From Phocoena phocoena (Eukaryota > Chordata > Mammalia > Artiodactyla > Phocoenidae), in the NCBI RefSeq assembly GCF_963924675.1, contig NC_089220.1:48742639-48806638 (forward strand): a DNA stretch of 64,000 bases, given 5' to 3'. The notes under the pieces are model-generated. The model was not told the DNA's origin and made no database searches. It saw only the letters and a list, made by a program, of their open reading frames with translations. Within the stretch, counting starts at the first letter, position 1. Each line of letters begins with the position of its first letter. Below, piece after piece: positions 22,741 to 33,037 of this stretch. A program made the translations under genes and the position numbers.

Positions 22741-22867
22741 CAGGGCTTAGGGAATTAGCTATGACTCACCTGGGCAGGTGGGGCTCGTGCACAGCTGCCC
22801 AGTCACACACGGGAAAGTCAACGGCACGCTGACTCTGTTTTCTGAATATGCACAGAGCAAACTTTTC

Positions 22868-22922
22868 AATGATGCTTCAATGGACAAACTTTCTGCTCTG
22901 GTTTGTCCACTGAAGCATCATT
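22868..22922. repeat. Near-perfect hairpin, 22-bp arms, 11-nt loop
   Basis: The left arm 22868-22889 starts 'aatgatgcttcaatgg'. The right arm 22901-22922 ends 'actgaagcatcatt'. They pair over all 22 positions except one A/C mismatch. The loop is 'tttctgctctg'. The flanks do not extend the stem. I do not recognise it as a transposon end. The fold resembles a short pre-miRNA stem, but it could equally be the remnant of a small palindromic MITE or of an inverted local duplication. Confidence 0.9.
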
Positions 22923-23379
22923 ACATGGGCACCTATTTCTATAAATGTGAGGGTCCTGAAAGTGGGGTGGTATCTTCATCACATCTATTAGACCTAACTC
23001 CCCTGGACCTACTTTCTTCCCATCCTCAGGGCTGAGAGAACAGACTTTGAGTGGGACTAATTCCATATTTCTCCAGACATACTTGCATCTGCTGACAGGA
23101 CTCAAAACTGAGTCCCAGGGAGCCACCACTATCTGCCTTGGGTCCCCCAGGACTAATTGTAGCATGTTTGCTATCCTTGCCTGTATCACTGGCCACGAGA
23201 AGCCCAGGCTCCCAGGTCGCCCCACTTCCCTCATTCTTTACTTCCCATCAGGCTCCTCACATCCCTCATGCTGTATCCACCTTCCAATCACAAGATCCTC
23301 ACAAGACACCCCCCACCCCCACAGTGTGCAGGGCGCCCTCTGGATTCACAATCCTTCTTCAGCAACATCTATTATATCC
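22923..23379. other. No supported gene
   Basis: C/T-rich sequence from about 23220. Part of it may be the further 5' end of the L2 that is clear from 23380. Overlapping frames on both strands carry no recognisable domain. Confidence 0.35.
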
Positions 23380-26300
23380 TCAGCCTCTTCTCTGAATGTT
23401 CCTTCCAGCTGGGGCCCCTGCTGAGGGCACTGCTCCCCTCGCAGGCAGCGGTGACGTTTCCCCTCCTTCTTCTGACATCTCTGGGCCTGGAGGCGGAGTG
23501 GGTGTCCTCCTTGCCCCGCAACACTGCCTCCATACCACTCTCCCTCCTTCCTTGCTAAAACCCTCAGCCTTTCTCTCAAGCTGTCACCTTCTATCACTCA
23601 CTACCTCTCCCAGTTGCTATGACCCTTCTCGTCACTTGATTACTTTAGCTTCTGGCTCACTGTCACGCTCTCCCGCACTGTTTCTCTCCCTTCTCTTGGT
23701 GATTTCAACACACATAGATGGAACATCCAACCTGTCCTCTTAGTCACTTGAACGCTTCTCCTCTGACAATTGTGTTTGATATCTCCCCTCGGCTACTCAC
23801 TCCGACGAACAAACCCTCCCAGAACAATAATTTCAGCATCTCTGATGTAGCCAGGGTGGGATCGATGCTTTATAAATATCACAAAATCTAATAAAACAAG
23901 CACAGCCTGAGCTTATTCCTGGCTCGTGGCACATCACCGTACTGGGGTTGGGTGGACAGCCTTCCACATGGTGATTCAGGGATCCAGGATCCTTCTAACT
24001 TGAGGTGCCACCTTTTCCCAGGTCTAACAGTTCTTTTGCTGGATTCTCTGCATCTAGCTGGCAGACAGAAGAGAGGGAGGATATGGGATAGCAGGAGAGG
24101 ATTTCTTATGGTCCAGCCCTAGAAACAGGGTACGTCCTTTCCACTCACATTTCATTTGCCAGAACTAGTCACTGGCCATATCTAACTCTAAGGAGGAATA
24201 AAAAGTGTAGTCCAGTCAGGTTTGGTGGTGAACAATGACCACACCAACCACATTCTCATTTTTCATCCATCCCGGTGTCTGACCCCTTACCTCCTAGCTC
24301 TCCAGCTCACTTCACCTCATGCCCCAACTACAACAAGCCTTCAGCCACTGGGAGCACGGACCCACTGTTCCCACCACCTTTTGCTGTCCCTCACCCTCTT
24401 CCCTTTTTTGCCCACTGAAATCACCTGGTTAATCATCGTAATGACTCCCTGGCCACTCTAGCTTTTGCACTTGGCAAAACCTCAACCCTGGTTAAATCCA
24501 GCAAACTGCCTACACCTGAACAGCTAAACACAGCTGGGGGAGAACTCACAGCCAAACTCAGTGATCCCACTTCAGCTTCATGATGAGGAACATCAGTGAG
24601 CTCTTGCTGCTGTCAGGCAGCCGTGTCTGTTTTCCACTCTCCTAGACAACCACGTAATAATACCTTATCCACTCTCCTCCGGCCTCTGACAGCTTCTCCA
24701 CCATCCTCACTTTCAGATGATGGCCTTGCTTCCTATTTCACTGAGAAAGTTGAAGCCAGCGGAAAAGAAATCCACAGACTCACCCCCACTACCCACCCTC
24801 TGGCATCAGGACCTGTGTGTCCTGCCTTCTCCCCCGCCCAGACTATAGTCATCCACTTAATGCCCCCCCCACCCCCGTACTCTAGATCCATCCATTCCCA
24901 CCTATTCAAGAACATAGGTCCACCGACTCCTCTCTCTCCAGCACCAAGAATCCCTCCTCTTCTTATTCAGTTATTCTCATTGTCACACAAAAATGCTATA
25001 GTCACTCCCATTTAAAAAACGAAAACAAACTGAGAAAATTCTTTTGCCCCCAATTCCACTACTGGCTACTTCCATTCCCTCTACTCTGTCTCCAATTCCT
25101 CCCCTCACCTTCTCTCCTAAACCCATCCACACTGGCTTTCCACCTCTACACCACAGACTCTGCTCTTGTCAGAGTGACCCACCAGTCACTTCTCAGCCCT
25201 CCTCTAACCTCACCCTCCGGCAAGGTTGGCGCAGATCCTCTCACCCTCTTCCCTCCATGCTTGCTTCCCGTGGCTTCCAGGGCACCACACTCTCCTGATT
25301 TCCCTTTCACTTCACCGGACATTCCTCATCAGACTCCTCTGTGGGTTCCTCCAGACCTCTTGGGGAGCCTGGGGCTTAGGCCTTGCCCTTGTCCTGCTCT
25401 CCATCTGCACTACCCAGTGATCTCATGCAGTCCCTGGCCTTACACACCATCTCTACCCTGATGGGTACCCACATGTGCCTTTCATCCCAGGTGCTTCTCC
25501 TAAATCTAGACCCTTAGTCAATCAGTGCCTCCCGGACATCTCCACTTGAGAGTCAGACTACAATGACCAAAAGAAAACTTTAGTATTCCTTCCCCAAATA
25601 TCTTTACCCACCATCCCCCATCTTGAAAGCAACTCCATCCTTTCAGTTGGTTTTGCTCAGGCAAAACCAAAGAAACAAACAAAAAAACTAAACCAAAACA
25701 AAACAAAAAACTGTAGAGTCAGTAGTTCCACTCTTTCTCTTACACCCATTTCAACCTGTCAGGAAATCCTGCTGAATTTTTCTCCAAAATATGTCCACTT
25801 CTCACCATTTCCATTGCCACCATCTTAGTCCAAGCCTCTGCGAGCCTCCTTACTGTCTCCTCTTTTGTAGCCCTGCCCTCCTACAATCTCTTCTCAATGC
25901 TGCAGCCAGAGTGATCCTGTTCTAATACAAGTCCAAGCCCCCTCTGCTCCTGACCCCGCAGTGGCATTCTATCTCAGTCAGTATAAATGCCAAAGTCCTA
26001 AAATGCCCTACAAGACCTGACATAATCTGGCCATTTTCTCTTTGACCTCATCCCCCTTTACCTAACCTCTCTCACTTCACTGAGACCACCCTGGCCTCTT
26101 TGTTCTTCCTCAGACATCCCCTGGGAGCCTCAGGGCCTTTGCACTGGCTGGTCCTTCTGCTTCAAATGTTCTTACTCCAGATACCCACATAGTAAAACTT
26201 CTGCTCCTTCTTCAAGTACTTGCTCAATGAATCTCCTTAACTATCTTATATAAAATACTCTTTAACATTTTATTACATTCTAACATTTTATAATTTACTT

Positions 26301-26515
26301 ACTATGCTTACTTTTTTATTGCCTCTCTCTCCCTCTCAGAATGTAAGTTCCAAGAGGGTAGTGATTTTTATCTGGTTTTTACTTTTTTCACTGATACATC
26401 CCAACACCCTAGAGCCATGCTCATTAAATATTTATTGAATGAAATCATATCTCCATGATTCTTAGCCCAGTGTCACGTACCCAGTAGGCACTCGGTAAAT
26501 TTTCACTGAACAAGT
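23380..26515 (+). mobile_element. Long L2 LINE fossil (endonuclease to 3' end)
   Basis: Landmarks of the L2 ORF2 appear in order. The endonuclease Leu-Gly-Asp-Phe-Asn motif is readable at 23695-23709. Next come 'tcctatttcactgagaaagttgaagcc' (24732), 'cctaaacccatccacactggctttcc' (25117) and 'ggcttccagggcaccacactctcctgatttcc' (25272). The YADD position at 25454-25465 now reads Tyr-Pro-Asp-Gly, so the catalytic Asp pair is broken. 'aatgccctacaagacctgacataatctggcc' (26004), 'cctcagggcctttgcactggctgg' (26127) and the 3' UTR up to 'gtaggcactcggtaaatt' complete it. Many stops and frameshifts; dead. An LTR-like segment interrupts it at 23815-24215. Most human L2 copies are much shorter. Confidence 0.85.
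23815..24215. mobile_element. LTR-like repeat inserted in the L2
   Basis: L2 homology stops near 23815 and resumes near 24220. In between, 'ccttccacatggtgattcaggg', 'cttatggtccagccctagaaacagggtacgtcc' and 'actcacatttcatttgccagaactagtcactggcc' resemble a widespread mammalian LTR-type repeat. The family and the exact ends are uncertain; no TSD is resolved. Confidence 0.5.
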
Positions 26516-26949
26516 AAATTAAACCACTCTACAACCTTTATTTTAAAATGGGTGTGCTTTGTTTGACAAAAGCTCTCTAGTTATTTTTTAAAATCTAGAA
26601 AAGCTGGAAAAGCATGTATAAGACTTATTTCCTTCAGACAAAGTACTGAAAGTACCATTTTTCGCACCTTCACCTTCGCTGTTCCAGACATTTAAAGCCG
26701 ACTAATTAGCAGCAGGACCTCAGTCTTGTAGCTTTCATCCAGCATTTGCTAGAATCAATGTCCAACAGGAACACTGTCGGCCTTTACTTGTTTTTCATGT
26801 CTCTGCTTCCGCACGCACCCCATGACTGAGTCCACTCATGTTCACACCTAATACCAAAGGAAAAAAAAGGAGAAAAGGATAGGAAAGAATTGGAGGTGAT
26901 GGCAACGAAGGAGGAGGTGCGTAAAGAAGCTACCATTTCTCGTTGCCTT
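26516..26949. other. No gene seen
   Basis: No recognisable element. A purine-rich patch is at 26860-26900. Confidence 0.4.
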
Positions 26950-26954
26950 ACTAC

Positions 26955-27130
26955 TATGGCAATCCAATGCTGCTCAAGTCAGCCTGAGTTTTGTGATCAT
27001 CTGTAAACTTTCTAAAACCATAGATGCTTGGAACCCACCCCAGAGTTACTAAGTCATAATAATCTCCAACAGCCAGGCCCACGTGTGTGAGCCTTGTTAA
27101 AACTCTCCATAGCTAGGTGTGAGCAATACT
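26955..27130 (+). mobile_element. Possible MER5A-like fragment
   Basis: 'aacccaccccagagttactaagtcataataatctccaacagccaggcccacg' is compatible with a diverged MER5A ('ccccacccccagagtttctgattcagtaggtc'). Weak. Confidence 0.4.
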
Positions 27131-27139
27131 GGACAATGT

Positions 27140-27340
27140 ATTTCACGTTATCCCATTTCATCTTCAAAACAGCCACAGAAGGTAGGTATTTTGATCTTCA
27201 TTTTATAGACAATGAAGCCAAGTCTCAGAGGAGTTAAGAACTTGCCCAAGGTCACACAGTCATGAAGTGACAAAAAGTCACGAAGTGACATGAAGTTCAA
27301 AATCAAGCCTTTCTAAGCTCTATTCTGTCTGCAAATACAG
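27140..27340 (-). mobile_element. MIR SINE, antisense
   Basis: 'tatcccatttcatcttcaaaacagccacagaaggtaggtattttgatcttcattttatagacaatgaagccaagtctcagaggagttaagaacttgcccaaggtcacacag' is a well-kept antisense MIR core. An 18-bp unit is duplicated inside it. Confidence 0.9.
27259..27294. repeat. 18-bp-period duplication inside MIR
   Basis: 'agtcatgaagtgacaaa' at 27259 is followed by 'agtcacgaagtgacatg' at 27277. It lies where MIR normally has 'cacagctagtaagtggcag'. Confidence 0.8.
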
Positions 27341-27749
27341 GCCACCCCAAGTCCTACAGCACCCTGACAGGGTGCAGGCCGTGCTGACACCCCTGATGGA
27401 ATCTAGTCATCAGTCACTCTCAGGAATATCAGAAATGCCTACCAGAGTCAGGTCTCAAGGACTGCCCCCTGGGCACCCATTAGGTCCAGCATTTCTGCTC
27501 ACCAACCCCAGGCCCTAGTCCTTGGCTTTGGCCTCAGCCCCAGTTCCTAAGCCCTGCCTCCCGGCCCACCTCTGATAAAGTTATGGGGTGGTCCCCCTCC
27601 CTATAGTAAAATTGCATGTTTCCTCAAGGCTGTGAACAGCCCTGCCCTGGATTCCCCATCTCCTTGCTCTACCTCCTCATGAGACTCTGATCCTTCACCT
27701 TGTAGAACCACCTGCCCAACTCTAAGCCTGAGGCTACACCTATTATCCA

Positions 27750-28010
27750 CTTTATCCATTCATTCACAAAGTTTTTACTGAGCACTCACTGAGAACCAGA
27801 AACTAGTCAGCTCAACGGTCCTAGTACCTTCACGAAAGTAATGGCAGAGACAATGTGAGGGTCAACTCACATTCCCACCTCCATTCCTGAACCTGGATCT
27901 AGTCATTTGTCGTAATGGCCATCTGCTCCTCCATGTATTCAACAAATAGAACACATGGTAAGTGCTCTGAAAGAGAACAGGAAGATTCAACAGGCAGGGG
28001 ACAGAGACCT
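27750..28010 (-). mobile_element. L2 3' end, antisense, diverged
   Basis: 'tatccattcattcacaaagtttttactgagcactcactgagaaccag' and 'catggtaagtgctctgaaagagaacagg' match the antisense L2 3' end and UTR. It may continue to about 28270 with heavy decay. Confidence 0.55.
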
Positions 28011-28439
28011 TGACCTGTAAGAGGCTAGCCAAGAAAGGCTTTGCCGTAATGAACTCGTCTACACTGTACCCATAGGATGGGAAGGTGCCAAGTATGGGAA
28101 CAATGACAGGAAGGACATCAGAGGGAGAGGGGACAGGATGAACAGGTCTGCTGGGCAGGAAGGCGCTCCGAGGGGCAGCAGCAAGATGATCAGCAGGTAT
28201 AGGGCTGGGGTCAATGTGTGCCTTTCTAAAGGAAGAACGAGTGCAATATATACATTTTGCCAAGAGATACATTTAGACTAACAGACTCATACAAAGCCGT
28301 GAATACCGAAATGGGGCAGCAGGGAAGAAGCAAGGCAGGAGGGAGGCAGAAGTAAAGCCATGGACCACTTCAGACTCTTTGTGAAAAAAAACAAAAAAAC
28401 TTGAACAGCACTTTTTAAATCGTGTTCTGCAAGGTCTTT

Positions 28440-28530
28440 CACTCATCCTTTCAACAAATGTCTATTACATGCCTACGTGGTGTCATACACTGTTCTAGGC
28501 ACTGAGGAGCCAGGGGCAAATAAGAAAAGT
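28440..28530 (-). mobile_element. L2 3' end, antisense
   Basis: 'cactcatcctttcaacaaatgtctattacatgcctacgtgg...actgttctaggcactgaggagccaggggcaaataag' is the antisense L2 terminus. Confidence 0.7.
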
Positions 28531-28779
28531 CTCTTTCCCTCCTCTCTCACCATTAAACGGATTCTGACTCTGCCCAGGTGGGATCTTTCCTTCCCTGCCT
28601 TGCTAGGTTCCTCCTTGGGGGTCTTTAAATACAGAATGGGGAGCAGAGGATAGAAGGACAATGAGGCACAGACTAGGGCTAGGGGACAATGTCCCCGCCC
28701 CCATGCCGCCAGGGATTTTTGAGAAGGAGACAGTGCTGCAGTATGTGAGGAAAACTAAGAAGAAAGAAAGGAAAGTTTT

Positions 28780-29020
28780 AAGAAATAGCATAGCTGGGCT
28801 TCCCTGGTGGCACAGTGGTTGAGAGTCCGCCTGCCGATGCAGGGGACAACGGGTTCATGCCCCGGTCCAGGAAGATCCCACATGCCGCAGAGTGGCTGGG
28901 CCCGTGAGCCATGGCTGCTGAGCCTGTGCGTCTGGAGCGCAACGGGAGAGGCCACAACAGTGAGAGGCCCACATACCGCCAAAAAAAAAAAAAAGAAGAA
29001 GAAGAAGAAATAGCATAGCT
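28780..29020 (+). mobile_element. CHR-type SINE (CHR-2-like) with 16-bp TSD and internal deletion
   Basis: The element runs from 28796 ('gggcttccctggtggcac') to an A-run then (GAA)n tail ending about 29004. The TSD 'aagaaatagcatagct' is perfect at 28780-28795 and 29005-29020. It lacks about 10 bp ('cctgtgctcc' in sister copies) near 28938, joining 'ggag' to 'cgcaacggg'. The B box carries a second change ('ggttcatgcc'). Confidence 0.97.
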
Positions 29021-29021
29021 A

Positions 29022-29265
29022 ACATATGCAGCTCTTACTCTGTACCTGGCAATATTCTAAACATTCTCATGTATCATCTCACTTAAACCTCATGATTTAC
29101 AAACTATAATGACATCCATTTTACAGATGAGAAAACTGAGACACAAAGAGGCTGAGTAATTTGCCCCGGGTTACCCAGCTTCTAAGTGGCCAAGCTGGGA
29201 TTCGGACCCTATTGGGGTGGCTCCCATGCCCATGCTCTCTATCATTCCATCATACTGCTTCTTGA
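29022..29265 (-). mobile_element. MIR SINE, antisense, near full length
   Basis: 'cttactctgtacctggcaatattctaaacattctcatg', 'catccattttacagatgagaaaactgagacacaaagaggctgagtaatttgcc', 'cagcttctaagtggccaagctgggattcgg' and 'ctctctatcattccatcatactgcttct' follow antisense MIR from end to end. This is the best-preserved MIR in the window and lies 2 bp from the SINE TSD. Confidence 0.95.
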
Positions 29266-29339
29266 CACACACTGCTCTTGACTGTCAATGTTCTTTATGG
29301 CATTCATGAAATGTAACTTTTAAAATTGCTACTCTATTT

Positions 29340-30490
29340 TCTTCTTTCAACCTTTCCATTATAAATAAAACTGATTCAGAAAACAACACAAAATGAATGT
29401 ATAGTTTAATGAATTGGTACGAGGTGAACACCTTAGCAACCACCATCCAGGTCAAGAAACAGAACTTTGCCAGCCACCCCCAAAGCCCATCCACGTGTCC
29501 CATCCTGGTCAATATGTCTTCCTCCTCGCAGGGTTAACCACTACTCTTTTAAGCTAATCATATCCTACTTGAGTTTCTTTATAGTTTTATAGCCTAAGTA
29601 TGCATCCTGGTATACTACAGTACAGCATTACCCATTTGTAAATTTGACATGTCTTTTAAGTCTATTATATTCTACAGGTTCTCTCCTCCATCCCTTTCTT
29701 TTCTCTTACAACTTCTCTGGGTATCTGACCTGTAGAACTCCCACCATCAGCACTTTACTGATTGTATACTCACGGGGCAGTTCACCATGCTCCTCTGTCT
29801 TCTATGTTTTCTGCAAATGGGCAGGTGAATCCAGAGGCTTGGTCAACCTCAGGTTTGATCTCTTGGCAAGACTCTAGGTGCTGATTTGTCCTTTCACCAA
29901 GAGCCATGTGGTATGTCTGCTTGTCTCTCTTTTTGCAATGATAGCAGCTGTTGGTGCTTGATGCCAAGACCTATTCATCCAAAGGGTGTTGCAAAAGGGT
30001 GATATTCTATCATTTCTTTTCTACTTATTAATCCATCCATTGGAACACTTTTATAAATATACATTTTCCCTCATCTACTATTTGGTTACCCCATGATACC
30101 ATTCATATAGGAAAAACAGAATAAATGATTCTTTTCCTTCATCTACCAATGTTCACAAAAATAATTGGTTCCCTACCATCCTCTGAAGGAGATCAATTTT
30201 TTAAAATATCATTATGAAGTCATGGATTTCAACTTATTTGATGGGCTTCAAGTAATTATAATTATTATCCTTTTTAAAGCTTAAATTGTCACCCTTTGGC
30301 CAATAGAAGCCTTTTCGAGTTGGCTCCAGGGTGTTTCTGACATAGCCCTGGTGGTGTTTGATAGCTTCCTCACTATCTATTATAACAAGATGTTCCAGGT
30401 GCATATCCTACCCTTTCCACCCCAAACGTGGAATTTGTCTAGATCCCTTTAGTGGGAAATGGCATTTCAAGACAATCTGGGCACTAAGGA
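29340..30490 (-). mobile_element. L1M-type LINE fossil, part 1
   Basis: 'aaccaccatccaggtcaagaaacagaactttgccag' (29438), 'cctcatctactatttggttaccc' (30071), 'ctttggccaatagaagcc' (30294) and 'acaagatgttccaggtgcatatcctacc' (30387) are blocks found together in old L1M-class repeats. It stops abruptly at the LTR boundary 30490 and resumes after it. Strand is inferred from the first block. Confidence 0.7.
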
Positions 30491-31057
30491 TGTCATAGAA
30501 TCCAAGTTCACGTGCCCAAAGCACAGTGAAGACAAACAAACTGAAATGTCAGAGTTGGAACAGAAAAAGTTTTATTGAAGGGCCAAGCAAGGACAACGGG
30601 CAGCTCATGCTCAAAAGGCCTGAACTCCCTGATGGTTTTCAGGCAAGAGTATTTATAGGCAAAATTTTGAGGGAGGGCTGCAGGGTGCATGATGTTTCTC
30701 TGATTGGTTGGTGGTGAGGTAACAGGGCAGTGCTCCAGGAATCTTGTGCTCAGCCTGAAGTTACCATCCTCCACCTGAGTGGTGATCTTAGTTCCTGTAG
30801 AAGAACTCAGAGATATATTGTTATGTATATCCTTCGAGGAGGAACCAGGACCCTGCTTCATCTGCACTTCTGTTTCTTGTCTGCTCCTGCTTTGTTTCTG
30901 CATTCCCTCCCTTCCCTAATTAGTAACTGTTTGAATCTGCTCTTTAGAACTCAGGTAAGGTCTAGGAGGCCAAAGCCTTTTTCCTAAAAACACGAAATGG
31001 GAGGCAGGGAAAGACTTTTGTACCCAGGAGGGCCCTACAGGGTCCTGCTCAGTTTCA
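30491..31057 (-). mobile_element. Solo ERV1-like LTR inserted in an L1M fossil
   Basis: A 567-bp element with TG...CA ends. On the minus strand it has a CCAAT box (attgg at 30713-30717), a TATA box (complement of 'tttata', 30652-30657) and, about 80 bp further on, AATAAA (complement at 30571-30576). That is the U3-R layout of a gammaretrovirus-like LTR. It splits an L1M sequence that continues on both sides. The 4-bp flanks 'agga' (30487-30490) and 'agca' (31058-31061) are a likely TSD with one change. There is no gag, pol, env or primer-binding site beside it, so it is a solo LTR. Confidence 0.8.
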
Positions 31058-31160
31058 AGCATGCTTATTGCTACTGGCTTGATCATTGTTTCTAAGCCTT
31101 TTCCATGAGCAGAGCTAGGAAATATGCACACACACACATACACAATGCACATACACAACA
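31058..31160 (-). mobile_element. L1M fossil, part 2, ending in a CA-rich patch
   Basis: 'gcttattgctactggcttgatcattgtttctaagccttttccatgagcagagctaggaaatat' continues the L1M block order interrupted at 30490. A CACACACATACACA-type patch follows at 31126-31158. Confidence 0.7.
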
Positions 31161-33010
31161 TACTTTTTTGTATGTATGTTATAGTCGATAAGAAGGTTTT
31201 TTTGTTGAACATTCTGTCCTTCATTTTGCTTCCTAGACTCCTAATAGCATAGCCCACTGAGGACCTATTGGCACAAAGCCCATTTAGTATTTTGAAGTCT
31301 TTGTGGAGAAAGAAAGCAGTTCTTCAGTTTGAGTTTATAGATCCAACTCCCATTTCAATGTTGTTCATTTTCTCTCTCATATATTAGTTCAAAAAAATCT
31401 CTGCTCATCCATACCATTTTACAAAGTCTATTTATATTTTCCATATGCCAAAATTTCATCAAATAATCCTCTTGGGGGACTGTTTGAGATGCAAGCTGTT
31501 GCAGAAAAGAAGAGGAAAGAATGGCCTGTAGGCCAGCCCACCTGTGCTTTGCTCTCATTCTGTGAGTTTGCTGGTTGCAAGTCCAGACTAAGAATGAGCT
31601 ACACAGGTTGCTAACACAACAGAAACACACCTTCTTATAAGGGATATTAACAAGAATATGGCCCTGAATCCTAATTTTAGCTTAAATTCTAGGCTATAAA
31701 AGGAGAAGTACAAGGGGCACTAGATTAAGGAAGGATTTAGTCTATACTGAAAAGCATGAGAATAGGATGGCAAATGCAAGAGTCAAGGGCAGATATTCAG
31801 TTTCTGTCACACTTCCCAATGGAAACAGAGGAAAACATTTGCTGTAATAGTTGTGTGGTCTTGAAGACAGGTCCAATGTGTCAAGTATGACATGGCATAA
31901 TACATGTGAAAGGCCTTTGCGCATTGCAATACACTGTACAAATGAACTAACGATACTATTATTAAATATTATTTAATTAAATTTAGAAATTCTTCTCTTA
32001 AAATTTCTTGACCAAGTCTGTGTGCCCCGACATGTCATTTTCAAATGAAAGGCAAAGGAACATGAGCACATGAGGCTGGCTGCCTCTCAGTGCCTGCAGG
32101 GAGGCCAATAATATGACTCTGGGATCATCATTATCTTCATAAAAAGAAAGTCTGGAGGTTGAAATGGAGCCAGCCTCCTTGGCTTCCCACTGACAAAAAG
32201 CACAAAGGCAAAACTCTTCTTATGCCCACAAGCCCTCACATGCCTTTCATTGTTTACCAGAACTCAGGCCACAGGCATTTTGACAGAGGTGCCATGTCTC
32301 AGGAGAGTTCTAGAAAGTGTGCTGCCCTGAGGCAGGGCACTGGGGCCTGAGCAGAATGAAGGGAAGGCAAGAACATGTGTGATGTTTCAGGGAAACTGAA
32401 AATGAATGAGAGTTTTTGAGAGACAAACAGGGAAGGAATGTCCTGTGGGCCCCTAATTACGCAGGTTTATGTGTGGGAATCCCAGCAACACTGGAGGTAA
32501 ATGAGAGTTATTTTATCAAAGAGATGATTCTTCTCTAGAGGGGACAGAATGATGAAGCACCAGCAAAATAAGTGGGGAATGCTATAATTATGGATTAAGT
32601 TGGAGGAATATCTTTAAAGAAGTTTCAAAAATCATTTTCTCTAGGTTTGTATCTCTCTGATCTGTGGATGGGTACAGCCTCTTTCCCACTATGAAGACTT
32701 CTAGTCTTTACTTTATAAACAGCTGCTAACTTTTGCACTCATGCGAAGAGTTTTCACTGAATTTGTTCTAATGCTATTAAGAAAGAACAAATGTGCCGCC
32801 CAAGAATAGGAAATATAATTATTCCATTTTTTACAACTTACTTTGCTTTCCTCTACTGTGAGACGAATAACAAATGAGATGGTTAAACTAAAATTCCTGA
32901 CTGAAAAAACAGATCCCCTTCCTTTCCTAAATGGAATGTTATGACTGGAGACAATCAGATAAACAAACGCCTAAATTTTTAAATATGCATTTCAGAGAGA
33001 AGTTACAGCC
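31161..33010. other. No gene seen; 1.8 kb apparently unique
   Basis: There are only short frames (up to 113 codons on the minus strand, extending into the LTR). I recognise no repeat with confidence and no splice-flanked frame. Confidence 0.4.
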
Positions 33011-33011
33011 T

Positions 33012-33037
33012 TCTCTCTCTCTCTCTCTCTCTCTCTC
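33012..33037 (+). repeat. (CT)n microsatellite
   Basis: Thirteen uninterrupted TC/CT units. Confidence 0.95.

Noticed and set aside
23047..25461. Series of overlapping Ser/Pro/Leu-rich frames of 80-140 codons
   Set aside because: They fall on the C/T-rich sense strand of the L2 fossil. The RT catalytic motif is broken and frames shift repeatedly.
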